A stretch of 64,000 nt of DNA, taken from DAORHV01 sp964434575. Its GTDB lineage: Bacteria; Patescibacteriota; Gracilibacteria; Peribacterales; Peribacteraceae. The stretch lies in contig CAYSWB010000008.1 in the NCBI GenBank assembly GCA_964434575.1, positions 1 through 64,000 of the forward strand, given 5' to 3'. Every line of letters begins with the position of its first letter. The stretch's first letter is position 1. Positions 30,370 through 38,840 of this stretch are shown here, piece by piece. A model generated the notes under the pieces. That model was given only the letters and a program-made list of their open reading frames with translations. It was not told the DNA's origin and made no database searches. The translations under genes and the position numbers were made by a program.

Positions 30370-33300
30370 ATGAAACCCGCGTTATTCATCGGTGAGAAGA
30401 CGCACAGCGAGCTGGCCGACCTGCTCGCCGCCAAGCGTGCTTTAACGTTGTCCGGCCTCAGCAACGAGACGGCACGCGCCATGATGATCAGTCACGTGTT
30501 GTCGTTCCGGCCCAAGCCGGCGGTCATCTTGACCGAAGACGCCACGCGCGCTGAGGGGCTCCTGCATTGGCTGAAATTCTTCGGCCGCGATGCGTTCATC
30601 GCGCGCTTCCCCGAGGAGGAATGTACGTCGTACGACTTGGGCACGGTCATCCGCATGCTGCACGGCGACGGGGTGGCGATCATCGACCGGGAGACGTGGG
30701 ACCGTGAGTTGCCGCTGTTCCGCGAATTGAAGGACGATGCGCTGACGCTGAAAGCCGGCGAGGACGTGGATTTCACCAAGCTTTTCTCCGAGCTTATCGA
30801 CCGCGGCTACAGCCACAGCGCCGACAAAGACAACCTGATGCCTGGCGAATACCACCGCGTGGGTGACGTGCTCGACATCTACCCGGCCGGCGAACAGCGC
30901 CAGGTCCGCGCGATGTTCTCGTTCGACAAAGTGGAGAAGATCGTGGCGCCGGAGACTGGTGAACAACTCGACGGCCTGCTGCTGTTCCCGCTGGTGTGGG
31001 AGAAGACCGCCCTGCTCCAGAAGCAGTTGCCGGCCAAGAGCCTGCTGGTCACCGACGACCAGGAGAACCTGACGGTCGAGTCCGACGTGGAGCGCATGTC
31101 GCTCACGAGTTTCCCAGAATCCGAAGAGAACCACGTGCACCTGCGCTATCTCTCGGTGCTCAAGTTCTATACGTTGTCCGACTTCATCAACGACGTAAAG
31201 GACAAGCTGAATCAGGGGTGGTCGCTGGTGGTCGTCACCAAGCGCGCCGAGGAGTTGGTTGGCATCCTGACCGAGGAGAACATCACCCACACGACCGAAG
31301 AGGAACGCCGCGCCGGCATGATGACTGTGGTGGCGGCCGAGGCCGACGAACTACTCCCCCACTCGCTGCAGAATCCGGACTTGAAGTGCGCGCTCATCAC
31401 CGACCGCGAGATCTTCTCGCTGCGCAAGGAGGCCAAGCAGCGCTCCGTGCAGCGCCTGGCGCTGGACTTCATCACCTCGCTGCAGGTGGGTGACTACGTG
31501 GTGCATATGGAGCACGGCATCGGACGGTTCGAGGGCATGACGCAGAAGGAAGTCGACGGGCTGGCCCGCGAATACCTGGAAATCACCTACGCCGAGGGCG
31601 ACAAGCTGTTCGTGCCGGTCGACCAGGCCGACAAGCTCAGCAAGTTCGTGCACGAGGAAGGCGACGAGCCGGTGCTTACGCGCTTGGGTTCGGCCGAATG
31701 GAAGAAGGTCACGAAGAAGGTCTCTGAGGAGGCCGAGAAGGTGGCCCGTGAGCTGCTCGACATCTACGCCAAGCGCTCCAAGGCCAAGGGTCACTCCTTC
31801 CCCCACGACAGCGACGCCCAGCATAAATTCGACCAGGCGTTCCCGTACACCGAGACGCCCGGCCAAATCAAAGCCATCGAGGACATCAAGCGCGACATGG
31901 AGGGGCCGCACCCCATGGACCGCCTGGTGTGCGGAGACGTGGGATTCGGCAAGACCGAAGTCGCCATGCGCGCCGCGTTCAAGGCCGTGCAGGGCGGCCG
32001 TCAGGTGGCGTTCCTGTCGCCCATCACCATCTTGGCCGACCAGCACTACCGCAGCTGCATCAAGCGCATGGAGGGCTTCAATGTGCGCATCGAGATGCTC
32101 TCGCGCTTCCGCACCGCCGCCGAACAGAAGGAAACGCTCAAGCGTCTGGCCGAAGGCAAGGTGGACATCGTGGTTGGCACGCATCGCCTGTTGCAGGAGG
32201 ATGTCGTGTTCCAGAACCTAGGCCTGCTGATCGTCGACGAAGAGCAGCGCTTCGGCGTGAAGCAGAAGGAGCGCATGAAGCAGATGCGCGCCGCCGTGGA
32301 CATCCTCACGCTTACCGCCACGCCCATCCCCCGCACGCTGAATTTGGGCCTGCACAAGCTGCGCGACATCACCACCATCACCACGCCGCCGCCCGGACGC
32401 CTGCCCATCATCAGCGAAGTCCGCAAGTATTCCGACGGCCTGATCCGCGACGCGATCATGAAGGAAACGTCGCGCGGCGGGCAGGTGTATGTGCTGCATA
32501 ACCGCGTGGAAACCATCGATGCCTTCGCCGCCAAGCTCAAAGCCATCGTGCCCAGCGCCACCTTCGTGGTGACCCATGGCCAGCTGAAGCCCGAAACGCT
32601 CGAGGAGCGTATTTTCAAGTTCAAGAACGGCGAATACCAGGTGCTCGTCAGCTCGACGATCATCGAGAACGGCATCGACCTGCCGCGCGCCAATACGCTC
32701 ATCGTGAATGAGGCGGAGAAGTTCGGCTTGTCGCAGCTGTACCAGCTCCGCGGCCGCGTCGGACGCAGCTCCATCCAGGCCTACTCGTACTTCCTGTACC
32801 ACTCGCAGCGCCTGAAGGACGACGCCAAGAAGCGCCTGAAGGCCATCGTCGAAGCCAGTGAGCTCGGCTCCGGCTTCCAGATCGCCATGCGTGACCTGGA
32901 AATCCGCGGCGCCGGCGAAATCCTTGGCGCCAGCCAGTCCGGCAACATGCAGACCGTGGGCGTCAGCCACTTCCTGCGCCTGCTGAAGAGCGCGGTGGAG
33001 GAACTGAAGGCCGGCGGCCACCGCGAGGAAGACGACGGAGGCGGCAACGTGGAAATCATCCTGCCGTTCGAGGCGCTCATCCCGCCGTTCTACATCCCCG
33101 ACGACGAGGAGAAAATCGGCGTGTACCAGAAGCTGGCCGGCAGCGAAGACGAAGCGATGCTGAAAGAATTCTCCGAGGACCTGCGCGAAGAGTATGGCCC
33201 GCTGCCCAAGCAGGTGCTGAACCTGCTCGAGATCCTGAAGCTGAAGATGGCCTGCCGCCGTTCGGGCGTGCTGCGCGTGAAGGCCGAGACCGTGCGCTCC

Positions 33301-33504
33301 GGGCGCGAGATCGTGTTGACGCTGCATCCCCGCGTCACCGCCAATGAGATCATGCAGATGCTGGCGAAGAACCCCGCCTGGCGTATCAGCAGCCAAACGC
33401 TGCGTCTGGAAGAGGCCGTGTACGTGCGCGAAGAGGGCGCCGAGTGGCTCCCCCGCCTGACCGCCGAAATCGCCGCCCTGGCCAAGAAAACGGGCAAAAA
33501 GTAG
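30370..33504 (+). CDS. mfd: transcription-repair coupling factor Mfd
   Basis: This 1044-residue ATPase removes RNA polymerase stalled at DNA lesions and recruits UvrA. It has an N-terminal UvrB-like region and a CarD-like RNA polymerase-interaction domain (H-G-I-G-R-F-E-G near residue 382). The helicase core follows with Walker A G-D-V-G-F-G-K-T (522-529), D-E-E-Q (623-626) and R-G-R-V-G-R. A C-terminal TRCF domain completes it. It is about 100 residues shorter than the E. coli protein (about 1150). The start ATG is preceded by a leader with hairpins and no Shine-Dalgarno. Confidence 0.96.
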   Translation: MKPALFIGEKTHSELADLLAAKRALTLSGLSNETARAMMISHVLSFRPKPAVILTEDATRAEGLLHWLKFFGRDAFIARFPEEECTSYDLGTVIRMLHGDGVAIIDRETWDRELPLFRELKDDALTLKAGEDVDFTKLFSELIDRGYSHSADKDNLMPGEYHRVGDVLDIYPAGEQRQVRAMFSFDKVEKIVAPETGEQLDGLLLFPLVWEKTALLQKQLPAKSLLVTDDQENLTVESDVERMSLTSFPESEENHVHLRYLSVLKFYTLSDFINDVKDKLNQGWSLVVVTKRAEELVGILTEENITHTTEEERRAGMMTVVAAEADELLPHSLQNPDLKCALITDREIFSLRKEAKQRSVQRLALDFITSLQVGDYVVHMEHGIGRFEGMTQKEVDGLAREYLEITYAEGDKLFVPVDQADKLSKFVHEEGDEPVLTRLGSAEWKKVTKKVSEEAEKVARELLDIYAKRSKAKGHSFPHDSDAQHKFDQAFPYTETPGQIKAIEDIKRDMEGPHPMDRLVCGDVGFGKTEVAMRAAFKAVQGGRQVAFLSPITILADQHYRSCIKRMEGFNVRIEMLSRFRTAAEQKETLKRLAEGKVDIVVGTHRLLQEDVVFQNLGLLIVDEEQRFGVKQKERMKQMRAAVDILTLTATPIPRTLNLGLHKLRDITTITTPPPGRLPIISEVRKYSDGLIRDAIMKETSRGGQVYVLHNRVETIDAFAAKLKAIVPSATFVVTHGQLKPETLEERIFKFKNGEYQVLVSSTIIENGIDLPRANTLIVNEAEKFGLSQLYQLRGRVGRSSIQAYSYFLYHSQRLKDDAKKRLKAIVEASELGSGFQIAMRDLEIRGAGEILGASQSGNMQTVGVSHFLRLLKSAVEELKAGGHREEDDGGGNVEIILPFEALIPPFYIPDDEEKIGVYQKLAGSEDEAMLKEFSEDLREEYGPLPKQVLNLLEILKLKMACRRSGVLRVKAETVRSGREIVLTLHPRVTANEIMQMLAKNPAWRISSQTLRLEEAVYVREEGAEWLPRLTAEIAALAKKTGKK

Positions 33505-33521
33505 CCCTGAGTCCGTCGGGA

Positions 33522-33550
33522 TTGAGCCAAAATGCGTTTTGTGCTACAAT
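33522..33550 (+). promoter_or_regulatory. promoter TTGAGC-N17-TACAAT
   Basis: The -35 is at 33522-33527 and the -10 at 33545-33550. It drives the 126-residue gene and the 908-residue coiled-coil gene. The leader of about 21 nt ends AACACAAACACCC before the ATG. Confidence 0.65.
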
Positions 33551-33577
33551 AAAAGGATTTCCCGAACACAAACACCC

Positions 33578-33958
33578 ATGCAGACCCCGACCGATACCGG
33601 CGGCTCTCCAGCGTTCGACGGCGCGGCGTTGTTTGCGTTCGCGGACGTGGATTTGCCGGACGGCGACGTGCTGTACGACCGGATCATGAGCGGTATCGAG
33701 CCCGAGCTGATGTCCAAGAGCGTGCCCACGCTGAAGGCCAAGTACGCCGGCGAGACGCCCGAGGCCCGCAAGGCCCGCGGCGAGCGCTATGCCAAAGCCT
33801 ACGCCGAGTACGACCGCCAATACGCCGAATACCAGACCAAGCGCGATTCTTCCGTCATCCGCTACAAAGCCCAGGCGCTGAAGTCGCTGGAGGCCGACAG
33901 CAAGCGCGGCGAGAACGCCGAGTTGGCCGACTTGGAACAGCAAATGCACACCGCATGA
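33578..33958 (+). CDS. hypothetical helical protein, first gene of a pair
   Basis: This 126-residue protein is not recognised. After a short acidic N-terminal region it becomes an Ala/Glu/Lys/Tyr/Arg-rich helix (for example Y-A-K-A-Y-A-E-Y-D-R-Q-Y-A-E-Y) with repeated aromatic residues, probably a coiled coil. There is no signal peptide. Its stop overlaps the ATG of the 908-residue gene (ATGA), so the two are likely translated together and may interact. The start was set downstream of the promoter. Confidence 0.65.
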   Translation: MQTPTDTGGSPAFDGAALFAFADVDLPDGDVLYDRIMSGIEPELMSKSVPTLKAKYAGETPEARKARGERYAKAYAEYDRQYAEYQTKRDSSVIRYKAQALKSLEADSKRGENAELADLEQQMHTA

Positions 33959-36681
33959 TGAACCACACCGCCTTCACCGGCTTCGATTCCCGCGAGGCGC
34001 GCCTCGCGTTCCTGATGCCGCCGCCGGAAGGCGGACCGCGTCCGGCCGAAGCCGAGCGCATCAACAAGGAAGCCGTGGATCCGGCGTTCAACGTCGAGAA
34101 CGCGGATGCCACCACCGACCGCGAAGTCGGCCGCGCCACGCAGGAGCAACTGCAGGCCAAGACCAAATTGGTCGAGTCCGCCATGAAGAGTTTCGTGGTG
34201 GGATTGCGCGAATTCAAAGACAGTTACGCCCGGCTCATCAAGGAGGCCACCGACAGCGGCGATACCGACCGTGCCGCCAAGCTGACCGCGGAGCGCGACC
34301 AGCGCACCGAGAAGATCGTCGCCGACGTGAACGCCCGCCTGGCCGAATTGGCCTCCACCCGCGGATTCCCGTCGTACCAGATCACCATGCGCGCGGGCGA
34401 GCCCGTGCTGGGTCCCGGCCCGACCGGCCGCGTGGACGTCCGGCAGGCCCTCCGCAACGTGCCAGAAGAACTGCGTAAGCGCGTCATGAACATGCCTCCG
34501 GCCGAACAAGAGGTATTCGCCCGCGTGCTGGCCGGCAAAACGCAGCCGGAAATCGAAGCCCTCGCCCCGTCGCTCGCCAACGCCCTCAAGCAGGTCCAGG
34601 CCATGAATCCGATCACTGTCAGCGCGGTGATCGATGGATTGGACAATCCGGGCAAAACGCCCGAGCAGCTGGCGAAACAGTTCCGCCTCACGGCTCCCCA
34701 GGCCCAGCAGGTGCGCGCGTTCTTCGACGGATTGGACGCGGGAGCCCGTGAGGTGCTGCGCAATCACCTTGCCGCATGCCGTGACGTCATCCGTTCGGGC
34801 GGCGGCAACGGCGGCACCGAAATCCCGGCCAACAGCCCGGCGCGCAACGCCATCATCGAGGCCGCCATCGGCGAGCCGCCTCTCACCCCCCGCCAGGTCG
34901 GGTTGTTCCGCGTAGCGCTGGCCGAATACCTGGAAGCCATCAGCGGACCCAACGCGACCGAAGCCGACAAGCAGCTGGAAGAGTCCAAGCTGGTCATCAA
35001 GGGAGTGAACCTAAAGGCTAGCAACCTGGACGTCACCAAGCCGCCGCTCAAGATCCGCACCATCAAGCAAAGCGAAATGGAGAGCGCCATGCTGGCCGGC
35101 GCGCTGATGTACCTGATGGCTTTCATCGACCAGATCGGCGGCAAGAGCAAGCCGCTGACCCGGCCCAACACCGCGCCCACCACGAATGCCGAGCGCCAGG
35201 AGCGCCTGAAGACGATCGAGCGCGACATCAAGAACCGCGAGGACCGCCTGAAGGTCATTGACGCCCAGCTGAATGGCACTCCGCGGCCGGACGAGAAGAC
35301 CACCAAGGATCTTACCGCCGAGAAGACGCGCATCGAGGGCGAGCTGAAAACACTGCGCGCCGAGCGCGAGAAACTCCTGAAGGATATCGCCGGCACGCCG
35401 GAGAATCCGAACGCCAAGCGCTTGGCCGAAATCGACAAGACGCTGAAGGCAAACGACGAACAGATCAAAAAGCTGACCGCCGAGCGCGCTGGTCCGCCGG
35501 TTCCCAACGCCGACCGCGTGAAGGCCATCGGCGAGGAAATCGCCAAGCTCGAGAAGCAGAATGGAGAGCTTCGCGCCGAAAAGGAAAAGCTGCTGAAGGA
35601 AGGCGGCGGCCCCGTGCCGCCCGCGCCGCCGGGACCCGGCGAAGGCCCGCGTTTGCCGCTGAGCGAAGAGAGCCGCAAGAGCCTGACAGAGAATGCCGAC
35701 AAGGCGCAGAAAGCCCTCGACGAAGCCAAGTTGCGCCCGTCCAGCGCCGAACGCGACGCGGCGGTCGTCCAAGGGTACGACAGTCTCATCCAGGCCAAGC
35801 AGAACCAGCTGGCCCACTACCTGGAGTACAGCGTATCCGTCGCCGCGACACCCGGCGAGCCGGCATTGGCGGCAGAGATCCGCGCGGCGATCAGTACCTT
35901 GAATACCGAAATCCGCCAATTGCGGTTCGAACGCATCGACACCGGCCTGTACCAAAAGAACAACAACGCCATCACCCGCGCCGAGGCGCTTCCGAACCGG
36001 CCCGGCGACGAGAATCGCAACGAACGCAAGACCCGTTGCGACGCCATCATCGAAGCATGCCGCGTGCAATTGGCCTTCCTGCAGGAAAATTATCCGGCCT
36101 GGCCCACCGGGATCGCCGACGTCACGACCAAGATGACGACCGCCATTCGGGAACGCGCCGCCATCGAGCCAGTTACGCCCATGGAAGAGGCTCAGCGCAA
36201 GACGCTTGATGAGAACCGCGAAAAAGCCGAGGGCGCACTCGCTTCGGCGCGCGTATCGGCCGACGACGCCGGCAAGGGTGAGCGCGTGGCAACCGCGTAC
36301 GACGGTGCAATCGCCGCCACGCAGGCACAGTTGGAACACTTGGTGCAGTACAGCGTCACGCCCGCGCCGGTTGCCGGCGAGCCGGCATTGAGCGGCGAAA
36401 TCCGCGCGAAAATCGCCGTCCTCGGGCCCCGTCTGGCCGCATTGCGCCGCGAGAAGGTCGTGGCGACCACCGTCACGCTGCGCGCCACCTCGGACCGCGT
36501 GGAAAGAATGCCGCAGACGAACGATGCAGAGAAGCTTGCACGCGCCGAAGCGATGATCGCCGCCAACCAGGCCGAACTGAACCACCTCAACGACCAGGAC
36601 ATCGAAGTCGCCCGCCGAACGGCGTTGGAGGCCGCCCTGCGCGAACAGCGCCAGGTCCGTGCCCGGTTGCGTCCGGCGTAA
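33955..36681 (+). CDS. large hypothetical coiled-coil protein with internal duplication
   Basis: This 908-residue protein is not recognised. It has no signal peptide; one moderately hydrophobic stretch lies near residue 380 (M-L-A-G-A-L-M-Y-L-M-A-F). Residues about 415-560 are a charged coiled coil with a Pro/Gly-rich end. Residues from 569 and from 743 are two copies of one 140-170-residue module, sharing Y-S-V, G-E-P-A-L and E-I-R-A elements in the same order. It could be a cytoskeletal, filament or scaffold-type protein. The function is unknown; the ATG overlaps the preceding stop. Confidence 0.7.
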   Translation: MMNHTAFTGFDSREARLAFLMPPPEGGPRPAEAERINKEAVDPAFNVENADATTDREVGRATQEQLQAKTKLVESAMKSFVVGLREFKDSYARLIKEATDSGDTDRAAKLTAERDQRTEKIVADVNARLAELASTRGFPSYQITMRAGEPVLGPGPTGRVDVRQALRNVPEELRKRVMNMPPAEQEVFARVLAGKTQPEIEALAPSLANALKQVQAMNPITVSAVIDGLDNPGKTPEQLAKQFRLTAPQAQQVRAFFDGLDAGAREVLRNHLAACRDVIRSGGGNGGTEIPANSPARNAIIEAAIGEPPLTPRQVGLFRVALAEYLEAISGPNATEADKQLEESKLVIKGVNLKASNLDVTKPPLKIRTIKQSEMESAMLAGALMYLMAFIDQIGGKSKPLTRPNTAPTTNAERQERLKTIERDIKNREDRLKVIDAQLNGTPRPDEKTTKDLTAEKTRIEGELKTLRAEREKLLKDIAGTPENPNAKRLAEIDKTLKANDEQIKKLTAERAGPPVPNADRVKAIGEEIAKLEKQNGELRAEKEKLLKEGGGPVPPAPPGPGEGPRLPLSEESRKSLTENADKAQKALDEAKLRPSSAERDAAVVQGYDSLIQAKQNQLAHYLEYSVSVAATPGEPALAAEIRAAISTLNTEIRQLRFERIDTGLYQKNNNAITRAEALPNRPGDENRNERKTRCDAIIEACRVQLAFLQENYPAWPTGIADVTTKMTTAIRERAAIEPVTPMEEAQRKTLDENREKAEGALASARVSADDAGKGERVATAYDGAIAATQAQLEHLVQYSVTPAPVAGEPALSGEIRAKIAVLGPRLAALRREKVVATTVTLRATSDRVERMPQTNDAEKLARAEAMIAANQAELNHLNDQDIEVARRTALEAALREQRQVRARLRPA

Positions 36682-36718
36682 AGACAGAACGGTGCCCGCC
36701 ATCCGTCAACATGGGGGT

Positions 36719-36865
36719 ATGGCAAAGCCGCTTCCGAAACCCGCGAAGAAACAAAGCACGTTCGACATGGCGCTCAGCCCCTTCACGTGGGCCGTGCGCG
36801 AAGCGATGTTGCCCGATACCCTGCTCCGCCTGGCGCGCTCCAGGGGCAAGAAGACGCAGAAATAA
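36719..36865 (+). CDS. putative 48-residue basic protein
   Basis: This is a short ORF starting MAKPLPKPAKKQ, with a basic N- and C-terminus (ends G-K-K-T-Q-K) and a hydrophobic-aromatic middle. Its stop directly abuts the 3' end of the convergent tRNA-Leu. There is no convincing promoter or Shine-Dalgarno upstream, so it may be spurious. It could be part of the upstream coiled-coil operon. Confidence 0.35.
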   Translation: MAKPLPKPAKKQSTFDMALSPFTWAVREAMLPDTLLRLARSRGKKTQK

Positions 36866-36951
36866 TGGTGCCGGGGAGAGGACTTGAACCTCCATGGGGT
36901 TGCCCCCGTCAGCTCCTAAGGCTGATGCGTCTGCCATTTCGCCACCCCGGC
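36866..36951 (-). tRNA. tRNA-Leu (anticodon UAG)
   Basis: This is an 86-nt class II tRNA on the minus strand. The acceptor stem GCCGGGG pairs with CCCCGGC, the anticodon loop is C-T-T-A-G-G-A with anticodon TAG, the variable arm is long, and the T-loop is G-T-T-C-A-A-G. The CCA end is encoded (36866-36868). It reads CUN leucine codons. Confidence 0.95.
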
Positions 36952-36997
36952 ATGCGCCGACAGTCTGGCACACGGGCCTTGTCTTGCGAAGCCGCGT

Positions 36998-37999
36998 TCA
37001 GCGCTTCGGCTTCTTCTTGGCGATCTGCTGGATTTCCTCCAGCCGCATGCCGTGTTCCGTCTCGGCCCGGTGTTTCTGCAGTCGTAGGGTTTCTTCCGAC
37101 CGGAGGTGCGCTGCCTTCATCTCGTTCTCGGCGCCGGTTTTCAGGATGCGGGCCTCCATGTCGATGGCGGCGCGCTTTTCCAGGAAGTCCTTTTCCAGCG
37201 CCTTGTAGCGCTGCCGGAACTGCGCCTGGACATCGCCCTTGATGCGTTCGACGTCCAGCGCGCCGTGCGCGTATGCCGTGCCCGAAATCATCTTGTTGCG
37301 CATCTCGGTGTCCAGGGCGGCGGTGCGCATGCGGCGCCAGCCTTCCAGCTGGTACGCTTTTTGCTTGGCGTTGTTGTCGATGACGGCTTTGCGCGCCTGC
37401 ATGGCCACGGAAGCGGCCTCCAGCTCCTTGGAAAATTGGCGGTCCAGGTCCTCGATGCGCGTGCGGAACTTCCGCTGGGCTTCGCGCGTGAGGCGGTCGA
37501 TTTCTTCTTCGCGCTTCAGCTTGGCCACCTCCTGCTCGCGCTTGATGCGCGCCTGCTCATGGAGCGATCCCATGTATTCGCCCTGCTTCTTGCGTTCTTC
37601 GGCCTTGGCCTTTTCCTTGGCCTCCATTTCCTGCCGGAGCTTTTCCTTGCGCTGTTTCTCCAACAGGATTTCGCGCTCGCGCTGGCGGTAATTCTTGCGG
37701 TAATCCTTGGCTGCCTGCTTCTTTTCAAGTTTCTTTTCCACGAATGCGTCCATGGCGTCCTGCGCCCGCTCGGAGCGAGCCGCGGCATCGTCCTTGAGCT
37801 TTTGCTTGATTGCCCGCTCGCGCTCGAACCGTTTGCGGCCCAGGTCGGAGATTTTCTTCATTTCCGCTTCTCGCTGGGCCGAATCCCGCGATGCGCGCCC
37901 GAGCGCCAACAGGTCGCCGTCGGAGCGCGGCTGCGCTGGCGGCTCGGCGGCGGGTTGCGCGGGAGCGGGAGTGCCGGCGGCTGGAATCGGTTCATCCAT
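36998..37999 (-). CDS. hypothetical long coiled-coil protein
   Basis: This 333-residue protein begins with a Pro/Ala-rich low-complexity stretch (about 4-28). The rest is an almost uninterrupted highly charged Lys/Arg/Glu helix (for example E-K-K-Q-A-A-K-D-Y-R-K-N-Y-R), ending K-K-K-P-K-R. There is no signal peptide. It is probably a structural or scaffold coiled coil. Upstream, a TATACT at 38030-38035 may be the -10, with a leader of about 24 nt. Confidence 0.65.
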   Translation of the reverse strand: MDEPIPAAGTPAPAQPAAEPPAQPRSDGDLLALGRASRDSAQREAEMKKISDLGRKRFERERAIKQKLKDDAAARSERAQDAMDAFVEKKLEKKQAAKDYRKNYRQREREILLEKQRKEKLRQEMEAKEKAKAEERKKQGEYMGSLHEQARIKREQEVAKLKREEEIDRLTREAQRKFRTRIEDLDRQFSKELEAASVAMQARKAVIDNNAKQKAYQLEGWRRMRTAALDTEMRNKMISGTAYAHGALDVERIKGDVQAQFRQRYKALEKDFLEKRAAIDMEARILKTGAENEMKAAHLRSEETLRLQKHRAETEHGMRLEEIQQIAKKKPKR

Positions 38000-38029
38000 G
38001 CGGGAAACACGCGAAAACTATATCCAGCC

Positions 38030-38035
38030 AGTATA
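38030..38035 (-). promoter_or_regulatory. -10 element TATACT (minus strand)
   Basis: Complement of 38030-38035. It ends 30 nt before the start at 37999 and the -35 match is poor. Confidence 0.4.
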
Positions 38036-38056
38036 TCATAAAATACCGCTTTTGGC

Positions 38057-38758
38057 CTAGTTTTTGCGGCGAACGGACGGTTCTACCGCGTCGGTTTTCC
38101 GTTCCACCAGCAACCGACGGGCCTCTGCATCACACAGCTGTTCGAGCGGGATGATGATCTCGTCGTGGCGGCGCGGCTGCTCCAGTGGCGGGTTCTGCGG
38201 ATACAGCACCGCGCGCCGCACCACATTGGCATTGGCGGAGAACAGATTGGCCGCCTCGGTTTCATGCGGTGACGTGTACACCGCGAATACGCGACGCATG
38301 GCGAAATGGTGTTCGTCCTGCCCCAGTGACACCATCGGCACCGCGCCAGCCGCCAGCAACTGCGCCGAGTCTGCGAAGTCATCCGGGTCCGTGTAGGCGA
38401 TTACTGCACGCTGCAGCGGATGGTCCAAGAGACCCGTTGCATACGAATAGACGCCAGGAGTCGGGTCGATGGTGGCCAGGATGTCGTTTCTGCGGACGTT
38501 GCGGCCGCGCTTGCGCCCGAACGGGCGCGCATCGGTCAGGCCATGCATCTGGTATTGCGTTACATGCAGCCGTAATCCCAGGCTTTCGGCGGCCATGCGG
38601 AACATCTCCACCATTTGGTCGATCTGTTCGTCCAAATGGGCCGCCTTCTCCGCTGCGCCTATGCTGCGCTTACGGTCGACCTGATCCTGCATCATGCGCG
38701 ACATCTCCGTGGACGGAGGGCGCAGGATGCCGACGGAACATCCGGTGGCAAGGTACAT
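38057..38758 (-). CDS. hypothetical protein
   Basis: This 233-residue protein is not recognised. It appears soluble, with mixed alpha/beta composition, many His and Arg residues and a basic C-terminus (S-V-R-R-K-N). The pattern A-V-I-A-Y-T-D-P-D-D followed by A-G-A-V-P-M-V-S suggests an alternating alpha/beta fold, but no motif identifies a family. It lies between the coiled-coil gene and aspS on the same strand. No clear promoter was seen; a weak TAAGAAT is 5 nt before the ATG. Confidence 0.6.
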   Translation of the reverse strand: MYLATGCSVGILRPPSTEMSRMMQDQVDRKRSIGAAEKAAHLDEQIDQMVEMFRMAAESLGLRLHVTQYQMHGLTDARPFGRKRGRNVRRNDILATIDPTPGVYSYATGLLDHPLQRAVIAYTDPDDFADSAQLLAAGAVPMVSLGQDEHHFAMRRVFAVYTSPHETEAANLFSANANVVRRAVLYPQNPPLEQPRRHDEIIIPLEQLCDAEARRLLVERKTDAVEPSVRRKN

Positions 38759-38840
38759 GACACATTCTTAGGCCGCATGGCGCTCCCGATCAACAAACTA
38801 CCCGCGCAGCGACGCGCGACCGCTCATTTGAGCGCCGGAA

